Assembly (NCBI GenBank): GCA_001931905.2 | Contig: MSJI02000273.1 | Coordinates: forward strand, 1-16,709 | Origin: Cladosporium sp. IMV 00045 | Taxonomy: Eukaryota; Ascomycota; Dothideomycetes; Cladosporiales; Cladosporiaceae | Length of the DNA: 16,709 bases | Direction of reading: 5' to 3' | In this document: positions 9,090 to 16,659 of the stretch, one piece after another | How the letters are laid out: each line of letters begins with the position of its first letter | Numbering within the stretch: position 1 is the first letter of the stretch | Position numbers and translations under genes: made by a program | Notes under the pieces: model-generated | What the model was told of the DNA's origin: nothing | The model's input: only the letters and a program-made list of their open reading frames with translations | Databases searched by the model: none

Positions 9090-10613
9090 TCAATAAGCCG
9101 AACAACCCCCCTCCTCAGCCCTCCTAAAAGCCTCGCGGAAGAAAGCCTGCATGGCAGTGTAATGGAACAAAATCCCGCCCAGCACGGCAAAATGCCAAAT
9201 ATTATGGCTGCCGCCCACATAGTCGAACGCACCGGGCATCCAACGCTCGGGGACTTTGGCGGCGTACAGAATCGCGCCGCTGAAATACACCAGCATGGAC
9301 TTGCTGATGGGCGCGTAGAAATACGTCACCTCGTCCCAGCCGCGCTCGAGCGTCAGCTGCAGCACGGGGATGAAGCCCGTCAGCGCCAGCGTGACGTAGA
9401 AGGCGACGCGCATCCACGCCAGGTCGCTGCGGTTGAAGAGCGGGTGCCAGGGCAGGATGGAGCCGGAGATGCCCAGCAGGAACGTGAGGGACATGTAGGT
9501 CCAGCGGGAAGTCGGCTCGCAGTAGAAAGCGGTGTATTCCGTCGTCATGATGGAGGCGGCGACGAGGAAGGAGATGCCCGTGTAGTCGACGCAGGCGAAG
9601 CGTTCGAGCAGCGTCTGGTTGCTGATGGCGTTCATCGTGTGCCAGAGCGTGCTGCACACGAGGCATTTGCAGGCGGCGAAGAAGAAGCAGCCGGCGATGA
9701 AGATGTCGAATTTCGTCGCGTTGGCGAAGGCGGGCGAGATGGGGTAGAAGTAGAAGGCGATGGCGAGGACGATGATGAGGCCGATGGCGTGGGACCAGAT
9801 GTTTACTGTCTCGTTCGAGAAGGTCGTGAAGCACGATTGTACGCATTCCAGCTTGTTCTCCGAGAAGCGGTAGCCGCGGAGGATGTGGGGGTTGACACGC
9901 CAGGGTTCGGGGAGAGTTTCGTAGGTGATGAGGCCTTGGGTGCGGGCCAGGGTGACTGCTTCTTCGATTCGGAGTCTCAATGCCTCTTTCGCTCGCCGGG
10001 CAGCGTCGGCACCCTCGTTCATGATGTCCGCCGCCTTGTGCGAGGCATTGTCCATGGTAGCCTTGCCGTAGGCCTTGCCCGTGTCCAGCATGTCATGAGC
10101 CGTCGCTACAAGACCGGCTTTGCGAAGATCAAATGCCCTCTTCTCGAAATCGGTGAGCAGGCCATCCGCCAACTTGACACCCTCCTTGACCTTCCCCTCC
10201 AATGTCTCTTTCCGCGCCAATGCCCCTCTGTATCTCGATTCCATAGTCTCGACCAGAACCTTCGCCCTCCTCCGGCCGGCGTCTATGATGTCGTCGCCGA
10301 CATGGGTGCAGCTGTCGTGCACGGTGTGGAGGGTGTGGTAGGCGGCTTTCATGCCCTCGTCGATCTTCAAGTGGCCGTAAGTCTCTATCATCTCTAGCCG
10401 GCGGCCGAGATCGGCGAGGAAGCGGTCGAGCAAGTCTTGGACATTTTCGCGGTCGGTGCTCCAGCTGCGAGGCTGGTAGGAGGAGTGCCTCCGCCTTTTG
10501 CGTGCTCGGTCTGTGTCGGTGGTGAGGTGTAGGCCTGAGGTGGCGCCGATGGTGGGTTCCTCGCGGCTTTCGGTTATGACCGAGGTGGTGCAGACGGAGC
10601 TGCTGTAGGACAT
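9090..10613 (-). CDS. IZH3: IZH3-like PAQR/ADIPOR (haemolysin III family) seven-TM membrane protein
   Basis: A single-exon gene of 507 aa. The C-terminal half (about 245-500) is a seven-TM PAQR domain with NETVNIWSH (267-275), STLWH (321-325), DYTGI (343-347) and SHNIWH (469-474). H325, H470 and H474 are the three His expected to hold zinc, and all are present. The first 245 residues form a hydrophilic, strongly charged, helix-rich region with many Ala/Arg/Glu/Asp/Lys (for example MNEGADAARRAKEALRLRIE, 198-217). Such a long N-terminal extension is typical of yeast Izh3 rather than Izh1/2/4. Known members influence zinc and sterol/lipid homeostasis in ER or other membranes. The start chosen is the first ATG of the frame. 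It diverges from the THOC5-like gene. The family is certain; the IZH3 label rests on the N-terminal extension. Confidence 0.9.
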   Translation of the reverse strand: MSYSSSVCTTSVITESREEPTIGATSGLHLTTDTDRARKRRRHSSYQPRSWSTDRENVQDLLDRFLADLGRRLEMIETYGHLKIDEGMKAAYHTLHTVHDSCTHVGDDIIDAGRRRAKVLVETMESRYRGALARKETLEGKVKEGVKLADGLLTDFEKRAFDLRKAGLVATAHDMLDTGKAYGKATMDNASHKAADIMNEGADAARRAKEALRLRIEEAVTLARTQGLITYETLPEPWRVNPHILRGYRFSENKLECVQSCFTTFSNETVNIWSHAIGLIIVLAIAFYFYPISPAFANATKFDIFIAGCFFFAACKCLVCSTLWHTMNAISNQTLLERFACVDYTGISFLVAASIMTTEYTAFYCEPTSRWTYMSLTFLLGISGSILPWHPLFNRSDLAWMRVAFYVTLALTGFIPVLQLTLERGWDEVTYFYAPISKSMLVYFSGAILYAAKVPERWMPGAFDYVGGSHNIWHFAVLGGILFHYTAMQAFFREAFRRAEEGGCSAY

Positions 10614-10868
10614 GCCGGAGAAATTCTTGGCGGGGATGTCACAGCAGCTGGGGATGTTGAGGGAAAGATATCAGAGTGCGATTAGAAAGGCATGCAAGTA
10701 GTGGGTGGCGGTTGGGAGTGGATGCGGTTTGTGAGGGGGATTGGCAGATTCTAGAAGGCGAATCGCTGCAGGTGAAGGAATGGCAAGCAACGGCGAGTGT
10801 GAGAGTGGAAAGATAAGAGAGAGTGAGGAGGAAGTGTGGGAGAGAGGGGAAGAGTGAGGAGAGGTTGC

Positions 10869-10891
10869 AGAGAGAGAGAGAGAGAGAGAGA
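10869..10891. repeat. (AG)11 microsatellite in a polypurine tract
   Basis: Eleven AG units plus one A, embedded in a wider purine-rich stretch from about 10800 to 11040. On the - strand, which is sense for the IZH3-like gene, it is a CT tract 250 to 280 bases before the start codon. Such tracts can form triplex DNA or exclude nucleosomes, and their length often varies between strains. Confidence 0.85.
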
Positions 10892-11009
10892 CGGTATGAA
10901 TCAGTGGCAGTAATAGACAGAGAGAGGCCAAGGACAAGGACAAGAGTTGACGTCGGAGATGGAGAGGGAGAGATAGATGAGAGTCGGCTACACAGCAGGA
11001 GGAAAGTGC

Positions 11010-11037
11010 TAAGAGAAGTGGACTAAGAGAAGTAGAC
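11010..11037. repeat. 14-base tandem duplication
   Basis: TAAGAGAAGTGGAC (11010-11023) is followed at once by TAAGAGAAGTAGAC (11024-11037), one mismatch. A recent slippage duplication within the divergent promoter is the simplest reading; a doubled binding site is possible. Confidence 0.7.
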
Positions 11038-11599
11038 TAACCACTACCAGAACTAAAGAACTAGCAACACCCGGGCCAGGGCAAATGAGCGAGGCGAATG
11101 CGGGCAGGTGGATGAAGAAGAGGCTTGGAAAGAAGTGTAGAGCAGACAATGTAGCCAGTCACGGTGACGGACGATGAGTGGGGTTCAATAGTTCGCCCAT
11201 CGAAAAATGAGAGAGAATTCGCCGCCAACCGAAGGGAACGACGTGGGACACATGCAGAACATGCAGCCCGGTAGGTCAGCCCTGCGCCTTGATGATGGTG
11301 ATGATTGACTGATTGATGAGCCAACCGGGAGAAAGCGATCCATTCACATCTCCTCCCAGCCTGCCCAGCCCCGACTTTTCCCGCGAGTCACAGTTGCAGT
11401 CATTAGACTTCTCCCACTTCTCTCGCGTCCCAAGAGAACCTTCACTTACATTTCCTCATCGGGCTAGTCTCCCGACTTGCTCAATCGCCTTCTCCACGCC
11501 CGGCCTACAGCAGAGCAGCAGCAGAGCACAATCGCATCCGAGAGCAGCAACACCCAATCACCACAACACACACACAACAACCACCACCATCCCCCAAAC

Positions 11600-12414
11600 A
11601 TGACAACCCCCAACGCCCTCGTAACCGATCCCTCCCTCCAATCCGTCCTCACCGCCGCCTCCCTCGCGCGCACCCAATCCCTCGCCATCCTTGACTTCCT
11701 CTCCGCCCACCACGACACATCACCGAGCTCCAACACCTCCTCAGACTCACAACAAGAACAACAACTCGCCCTCTCCGCCCACCAAAAACTCCTCACCACC
11801 CACCTCGCCCACCTGCGCAACCTCAACCGCCGCGCCGTCCTCGGCGTGCGCGCCACCAAGCACGAAACCGGCGAAGCGAGGCAGGAAATCGATGCGCTTC
11901 ACCTGCAGTTGCAGAACTTGTATTATGAGCAGAGGCATTTGCGGGGAGAAATTGCTGGGTGTGAGGGATATGAGTGAGTTTTCCTGTTCTGCTGGCTAGC
12001 TGGCTGGCTTGCGCGCGCAGCAGAGAAGAATTGGAAATACTGACAATGTTTGATCAAACCAGGCACATCTACACCTCCCTCCCCCTCACCAGCCCGGAAG
12101 AATTCCTCGCCTCCCACCCCGAACACCTGGAGTCCTCCAACAACAGCGCACTCAGCGAACACGACCTAACCATCCTACGCATCCAAGACGAGCACGCCGC
12201 TCGCCAGGCGCTGGAAGAGCAGAGACAGGCGTTGCAGAAGCGCAAAGAGGCGCTGGTGAAAGAGGCGAATGCGAAGAAGGAGGAGTTGGGCAAATTGGAC
12301 GCCGAGGTGGAGAAGTGGGTTAGCGGCGAGGCGGGCGTGAGGAAGGTGTTTGAGGCGAGGGAGAGGAAGATTGGGAAGAGTGGAGAGAAGAAGGGGGTTG
12401 CGGCGGCGAGTTGA
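11600..12414 (+). CDS. THOC5: THOC5-like subunit of the THO/TREX complex
   Basis: The CDS is join(11600..11973,12063..12414), 241 aa. THO couples transcription elongation to mRNA export in the nucleus. The diagnostic stretch is LQNLYYEQRHLRGEIAGCEG (104-123), close to the THOC5/Fmip core of animals (LQNL-YE--HL--EI--C), followed by an EEF motif (137-139), as in the family. Residues 160-210 are a charged coiled coil (ALEEQRQALQKRKEALVKEA). The protein is far shorter than the human one and covers only its N-terminal core, as expected for filamentous fungi. I chose the ATG at 11600 for its CAAAC context; an in-frame ATG at 11477 would add 41 low-complexity residues. It is convergent with the ERD1-like gene, 147 bases away. 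Confidence 0.85.
11974..12062 (+). other. Intron of the THOC5-like gene
   Basis: An 89-base phase-2 intron with donor GTGAGT (11974), branch CTGAC (12040-12044) and acceptor CCAG ending at 12062. Splicing joins CEGYE to HIYTSLPLTSPEEF, which fits the family. A second acceptor, GCGCAG ending at 12020, is in frame and would add 14 residues (DREELEILTMFDQT-R type sequence). The intron contains a GGCT tetranucleotide tract at 11991-12009. Confidence 0.85.
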
Positions 12415-12561
12415 GAGGCTGTGTTTGTGGTGGTTGAAGGGATGTCTATCTTCTGCTTTCTGAGTGAGGAGAAGCACATGTCTGGATATCTATACACGAC
12501 GCACGACAAAGACGAACGACCGAGCGACGGTCGAAAACTCTCAAGCCATTGGATCAATCAC
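12415..12561. other. Short convergent spacer between THOC5-like and ERD1-like genes
   Basis: Only 147 bases separate the two stop codons, so the 3' UTRs probably overlap or abut. I see no strong poly(A) hexamer on either strand and no other feature. Confidence 0.5.
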
Positions 12562-14052
12562 TCAATCATCATCAATCTTCGCATGCGGCCCTCCATTCTC
12601 GACCAAAACCAACGGCACGCTATCCAAATCCGCCACGCCCCTCTGCCTCACCCACTCCGTCTCGACCCGCAAGAAAACCCACATCCACCGGCGCAGAATC
12701 TCCAACAATTCCAAGCAGAAAACGCCCGCCTCGAGATCATTCACGCGGTACAAATGCACGCTCAACTTGAGACTCCACGTACACCTCAGCAGCAAGTCGA
12801 CCACAATCGCCGCATAGTACAGTCCATCCGGGCGGAAAATCCTCGCCCTGCGCAACCCCCAAGGCTGATCCGCGGCGTTGCGCTCGCGCGCTGGTGCGAA
12901 TAATGTCAAGTCCCAGTCTTTGCTCACGTCCCAGTAGAAGCTGTACAGGGAGTTTGTGAAGACGGCGAGCAGCCAGAGGCGCGACAGCCCGGTTTCGCTG
13001 GCCCACATGCGCGAGGGGTCGGAGTCGCGTTTCAGCGCTGAGAGGAGCAGGACGGGGAAGGCGGTGGCGTACTTCAGCGCGTTGAAGAGGTGTTGGAAAC
13101 CGGTTTTGCCGTGCGAGCGCGCGCGGGTGGCTTCGATTAGGCATTGGCGGAGGCGGATTCTGAAATGTACATACTGGTTAGCGAGACATTGTACAATTCC
13201 GTAGAGAGGAAAGAAAGAAAGAAAGCTCTGGACTGAGCGATTCCAGCATAGCCAGCTAGCCAGCCAGCCAGCCGTTATCCTCAAACTTCCCATCTTCCCC
13301 TTCCTCTTCCCGACAAAAATAAATCGAATCGCGCACTCACAAAAACGGCACGGCAACCAACCCAGGCACAACCCACCCCCCACCACAACTTCTATCCACC
13401 CTCCCCCCTCCCTGCGCCTGTGCATTCCAAACCTCACACCCCACCACCCACAAATCCGCCAACGGCTTCGCATAACTCGTCAACACATCCGCCACAAGCA
13501 CATCCGCAAACCGTCCCTCCCCCTCTTTCGCCAAACCCCCCAGTCCCACTCTCCCCAGCGTCTTGAGAAACCTCCCCCGCCCCCGGCGTGAGAGCTGCGC
13601 GCTCGGCACGAGCAGTGTGAGGGGGATGTAGAGGTAGAGGTACAGGAGGGGGAGGAGCGTGGTGGGGTGGATTGCGTGAATGCACAGGAGGAAGAGGAGC
13701 GGGAGGAGGAGGGCGAGGGTTAGGCGGTTTGTCGTGAGGGTTGGGTTGGGCGAGGGAGGGTGCGTGAGGAGGTGGGGGACGTCGATGGAGTAAGTGGAGA
13801 GGTGGCGGAGGTTGAGGGTGTAGAGGTGGAATCCTGTGGGTGGTTAGTGGGGGGTTTTGGTTGTTTTGTTCGTTTTGTTCGGTTGGTTTTTTGTTTTTGG
13901 GTGATGGGATGGGATGGGATGGCATGGGATGGTTGGTTTGGCTTTTGCTTACCGAGTACTATGAGGGTTGCGACGCGGTAGGGGAGGGGGAGGAAGCGGT
14001 CGAGGAATTGCTCGGTCGGGGAGGGGGTTGTTTCTTGCACGTCGGATTCCAT
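12562..14052 (-). CDS. ERD1: ERD1-like EXS-domain Golgi membrane protein
   Basis: The CDS is complement(join(12562..13159,13341..13833,13953..14052)), 396 aa, near yeast Erd1 in size. Yeast Erd1 is a Golgi multi-pass protein needed to keep HDEL proteins in the ER and for glycosylation, with a proposed role in returning phosphate from the Golgi lumen. Visible EXS signatures are RLRQCLIEA (200-208), NALKYATAFPVLLLSAL (224-240), YSFYWDVSKDW (270-280) and LRRWMWVFLRVETEW (353-367). Hydrophobic segments lie at about 24-42, 73-90, 96-112 and 229-240, with more in the C-terminal half. The start MESDVQETTPSPTEQF precedes the first membrane segment directly. The loop about 117-195 is poorly conserved and Gly-rich (QAQGGGRVDRSCGGGW). 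No SPX domain precedes the EXS domain, which favours ERD1 over SYG1/PHO81-type proteins. Confidence 0.88.
13160..13340 (-). other. Intron 2 of the ERD1-like gene, repeat-bearing
   Basis: A 181-base phase-2 intron: donor GTGAGT at 13340-13335, branch GCTAAC at 13182-13177, acceptor TTCAG ending at 13160. Splicing joins VAVPF-L to IRLRQCLIEA. It is longer than the others and contains (GAAA)4 at 13209-13225 and a GCCA tetranucleotide tract at 13250-13273. Confidence 0.85.
13834..13952 (-). other. Intron 1 of the ERD1-like gene with GGGAT repeats
   Basis: A 119-base phase-1 intron: donor GTAAGC at 13952-13947 and acceptor CACAG ending at 13834. Splicing joins ATLIVLG to FHLYTLNLRH, completing the first membrane segment. 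On + it carries a pentanucleotide GGGAT array (13906-13930) and TTTTG-rich sequence (13856-13898). Confidence 0.85.
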
Positions 14053-14545
14053 TGTGTTGTGTGTATTATCGTGCGCGGGTGGAGGGGTGTTGGTGTTGAT
14101 GTTCACTTGTTGAAAGTCGCATTGGGGGAGAGTCGGGGAGAGGTTCAAAGTCGCGTGTCTACGTAAGGCAAAGCCAGGCAGCCGACATGGATAGGGCAGG
14201 TAAGGGTCCAACCACGGAGATTCGGCATTGGGATAGGCATACTGGTGTTTGATGAGTTGAACATACATGTAGGTACATGTATTATTTACGGGCTGCTAAC
14301 ACACCCAATAAGAGAAAGAGTAGAATTTTCATGTCAATTACATTTTAGACGACTTCTTGTTAGGTGGAGAACTGTGTCCTGTTCTTTGGGGTTCACAGCA
14401 ATTCGTCAGCGTCATTACTACCTCAATACTGCTATCGATATTGCTACTCGACCAGTCCACCCTTCATCAGGAAAACCCAGCTTCGTCACCGCCATGGAAT
14501 AGCGCCCGGCATAGAAAAGACCATCAGTCAAAAGCAAGACCGCAC
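14053..14545. other. Intergenic region between GST and ERD1-like genes
   Basis: The 493 bases hold the ERD1-like promoter/5' UTR (near 14053) and the GST 3' UTR (near 14545), both on the - strand. I see no gene: the small frames here overlap and have no domain. The one clear element is the 20-base inverted repeat at 14263-14282. Confidence 0.55.
14263..14282. repeat. Perfect inverted repeat, 8-bp arms with 4-base spacer
   Basis: ATACATGT (14263-14270) and ACATGTAT (14275-14282) are exact reverse complements around AGGT. Each arm contains the palindrome ACATGT. The dyad lies 211 bases upstream of the ERD1-like start, a sensible place for a dimer-binding site. It is the longest perfect dyad I found in the window. 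Confidence 0.6.
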
Positions 14546-15498
14546 TCACTTCTTCACGTAGTCTTCGCCGATACCCCTCTGCACAGCCGGTCTGGCCGCG
14601 ATCCTGTCGATCTGTATTGAGAGAAAAACGAATTAGCCACAGCTCCAGCAAATCGAGCAGGAAAACTTCGACGAAAACAAACAGAAAAACTCACCCACTG
14701 CCTCAAGTGCGGGAAAGGCTTCACATCCTCCTCCGTAAACCCACTCTTCTCCCACCCCTTGACCCAAGGCCAAGTCTTGATATCCGCCACGCTGTACTTC
14801 CCCTTCCCCTCGCCCGCCAGATACTCCCTGGGCTTCCCGTCCGCGGCGTACTTCCCGCTCAGCTGGATCTCCAGCACGCCGTAGACGCGCAGCGTTTCTT
14901 TCCTGAAGCGCTCGATGGCGTAGGGGATTTTCTCCGGCGCGGCGCGCGTGAAGTGGTTCACTTGCCCCTGGTAGGGCGCGCCGCTGCCGTGCCAGAAGAA
15001 CATCCATTGCAGGCACTGGCTGCGTTCGAGCTCGTTTTGGAAGCCGAAGGTGTCGGATTTGTCGTGCGTTTTGAGCAGGTAGAGCATTTCCGCGGAGGTT
15101 TCGTGGACGGGGAAGGGGGGTGAGAGGGTGTTGTCGATTAGGACGGGGATGCGGCCTGGACGTGGTTGGGATGTTAGCTTTGGTGTTGGAGTTTCGTGTG
15201 TATTATTACTTTTGAGGTGAAGTTTGGGTGGCGGTACGGAGACGTTTGCAAAAGTAATGTGTAATATCTCAAGCAACAACATACCATTAGGGTCGAGTCT
15301 AAGAAACCATTCCTTCTTCTGCTCGTTGGTCATAATATCAATGAGAGTGGTGGTCCACTGCGTGCCGTAGACGTCCTTGAGCTCCTCGAGCAGAATCTGA
15401 ACCGCCTGGCCGTTGGGCGTGTTCATGGTGAGGAGGTGGAGGCCTTTGGCGTCCTTGACCTCGGAGGGCGTTTCGGAGATGTAGAGGTGGTCTGCCAT
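14546..15498 (-). CDS. Ure2-like glutathione S-transferase
   Basis: The CDS is complement(join(14546..14611,14695..15155,15285..15498)), 246 aa for the short form. It should conjugate or reduce substrates with glutathione. The thioredoxin-fold half has TPNG (27-30), NGRIPVLIDN (71-80) and the glutathione-contacting HETSA (89-93), with a Ure2/nu-class style TPNG in place of a Ser/Tyr active-site motif. The helical half has APYQGQVNHF (131-140), like the PM-GQ--HF motif of Ure2-type enzymes, and the N-capping box SVADI (193-197). The short start MADHLYISE is normal for the family. An in-frame ATG 59 codons upstream (15675) would add a presequence-like tail, listed separately. It lies upstream of, and on the same strand as, the ERD1-like gene. 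Nothing ties it to the PKS. Confidence 0.88.
14612..14694 (-). other. Intron 2 of the GST gene
   Basis: An 83-base phase-0 intron: donor GTGAGT at 14694-14689, branch GCTAAT at 14637-14632, acceptor TACAG ending at 14612. It joins PFPHLRQW to IDRIAARPAV, the expected last helix. The final exon is only 66 bases. Confidence 0.88.
15156..15284 (-). other. Intron 1 of the GST gene, in frame and stop-free
   Basis: A 129-base phase-1 intron: donor GTATGT at 15284-15279, branch GCTAAC at 15178-15173, acceptor TCCAG ending at 15156. Removal restores LDPNGRIPVLIDN, the conserved GST strand, so it is a real intron. Its length is 43 codons with no in-frame stop, so retention would give a full-length protein with an insert. 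Confidence 0.9.
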
Positions 15499-15675
15499 TG
15501 TTGGTGCTGGTTTGGAAGTAAAGAGTCTCTTGTTGGTGTTGATCTGGGTTAAGAAAGGACTTGAAAGTCTCTGGGCAATCGATGAGGAGTTGGTTGATTT
15601 ATATACACACGCGCGAACAGCTCCAGAATAGCTGCTGCGAGCTGCCCATGGGCGTGAGAGTGGGTATGCGAGCAT
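15499..15675 (-). other. In-frame N-terminal extension of the GST resembling a mitochondrial presequence
   Basis: From the ATG at 15675 the frame runs 59 codons without a stop into the GST ATG at 15498. The 59 residues have eight Arg/Lys, many Ser/Ala/Thr and no Asp or Glu, and contain KRLFTSKPAPT, an RLF-TS stretch resembling a matrix-protease cleavage site. That is the pattern of a mitochondrial targeting peptide. Against translation, a TATA box lies inside it, so the main transcript may start downstream. It could be a real alternative start or an open 5' leader. Confidence 0.45.
15597..15605 (-). promoter_or_regulatory. TATA box of the GST short form
   Basis: On the - strand 15605-15597 reads TATATAAAT, a near-consensus TATA box, about 100 bases before the MADHLY start codon. 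This would place transcription initiation near 15540-15575 and exclude the upstream ATG at 15675 from that transcript. A longer transcript would need a second promoter further up. Confidence 0.55.
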
Positions 15676-15798
15676 GACGTGCGGGATGGTGTAAGAGGGG
15701 GACCCCGCTGTGATTACCTAACCAGGAAGGAGGGAGCTTGGGAGGAGTGAAGTATGCTTATGAATACAGAGTTGTTTCCGGCAGTAACGGATTTCTGT

Positions 15799-15829
15799 CT
15801 TCTGAGGACTTCTGAGGACTTCTGAGGAC
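15799..15829. repeat. Three-copy decamer tandem repeat
   Basis: CTTCTGAGGA occurs three times without mismatch at 15799-15808, 15809-15818 and 15819-15828, followed by the C of a fourth unit. It is about 300 bases upstream of the GST start. Perfect identity suggests a young or maintained array. Confidence 0.85.
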
Positions 15830-16635
15830 GTGGTGAAGTGGCCGGCACTCACGGCATTGATTGCTCGAACAGACTTTTGGTGTTTTGTTTTGGACACGGC
15901 TGGAGTTACATCATTGAGGGAAAAGGACGTCGGAAATCGGAAAGGAAATAAGCATATTGGAGAAGTCTTGACGTGTACGGCACGTAGTGTCTGAGAAGAA
16001 GTATGATCTCTAAAGGAACACTACAGTGCTCATAGAATTAGGCATGCATACTTTTAATGCTAAAATCAGTGCCGGGCAAAGCATCCGCAAACGTACCAAC
16101 TCCGGACGACGCCTGTCAGATACATATATGTAAACGGGGTTGGAGATAACAGGCGGAAAAGCGGGTCTCTCATCGCTTGAAGGAATCCTTGCAGGCCAAC
16201 AATCCCATGGTGATGTGACACGTCGATTATAAGGCCGCAGGATCGTAGCAACCTTGATTCTGACATGTTAGTTCATTATTAGAATCTCCCCATCATCATC
16301 ATCCTCTTGAGGTCCTTCTCCAGCCATCCAGCCAGCCTTAACCAAAGCACCACCCACCACCTGACTCGGTGTAGGCTGACAGGACACACACATGTAGCCT
16401 ACACACCACCTTTCGACCTCCACACCATTAAACAACAATCTCGCCACCATCTCGACCTAATCAAAAGGGAATCCGGGGTCGAGCAGCACAGCGCAAAAGC
16501 TTCTTTTCCACGCCCACGTCCTGGCCCAACACTCGCAGCCAGCATCGGTCAAAGACAAGCTCCATCTTGGCGACATTGGCAAGCCTTTGCCCACGCGACA
16601 CAAGGGGTACAGGTGAGTGATCTGAGCAACGCATG

Positions 16636-16659
16636 CATCATCATCATCGTCGTCGTCGT
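16636..16659. repeat. Compound trinucleotide microsatellite (CAT)4(CGT)4
   Basis: Four CAT units (16636-16647) pass directly into four CGT units (16648-16659). On the - strand this would encode Asp runs, which explains a small Asp-rich frame there that I do not accept as a gene. Confidence 0.85.

Larger units (their letters stand above)
10614..11599. other. Divergent promoter region between IZH3-like and THOC5-like genes
   Basis: This 986-base spacer holds both 5' regions. From about 10800 to 11040 the + strand is purine-rich, so the IZH3-like gene has a long C/T-rich leader or promoter, a common fungal promoter feature. Near 11520-11599 the THOC5 side has a CA-rich leader ending in CCAAACATG. 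A 96-codon frame (11313-11603) ends on a TGA that overlaps the THOC5 ATG; it is low in complexity and only matters if transcription begins before 11313. No separate gene is supported. Confidence 0.6.

Noticed and set aside
8940..10397. 485-codon frame on + antisense to the IZH3-like gene
   Set aside because: Its length comes from the codon bias of the opposite strand. The - frame carries clear PAQR motifs; this one has none.
10671..10943. 90-codon Ser/Leu-rich frame on -
   Set aside because: It is produced by the CT microsatellite tract in the promoter; no domain and low complexity.
11313..11603. 96-codon upstream frame ending on a TGA that overlaps the THOC5 ATG
   Set aside because: The overlap is neat, but the sequence is low complexity and nothing shows that transcription begins before 11313. 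Kept only as a note in the intergenic entry.
14142..14152. GGTTCAAAGTC, like a tRNA B-box
   Set aside because: The T-stem does not pair and no A-box lies upstream; no cloverleaf can be drawn.
14546..15498. GST as a tailoring enzyme of the PKS pathway
   Set aside because: Three apparently unrelated cellular genes lie between them, and the GST is a general Ure2-like type. Proximity alone does not support a link.
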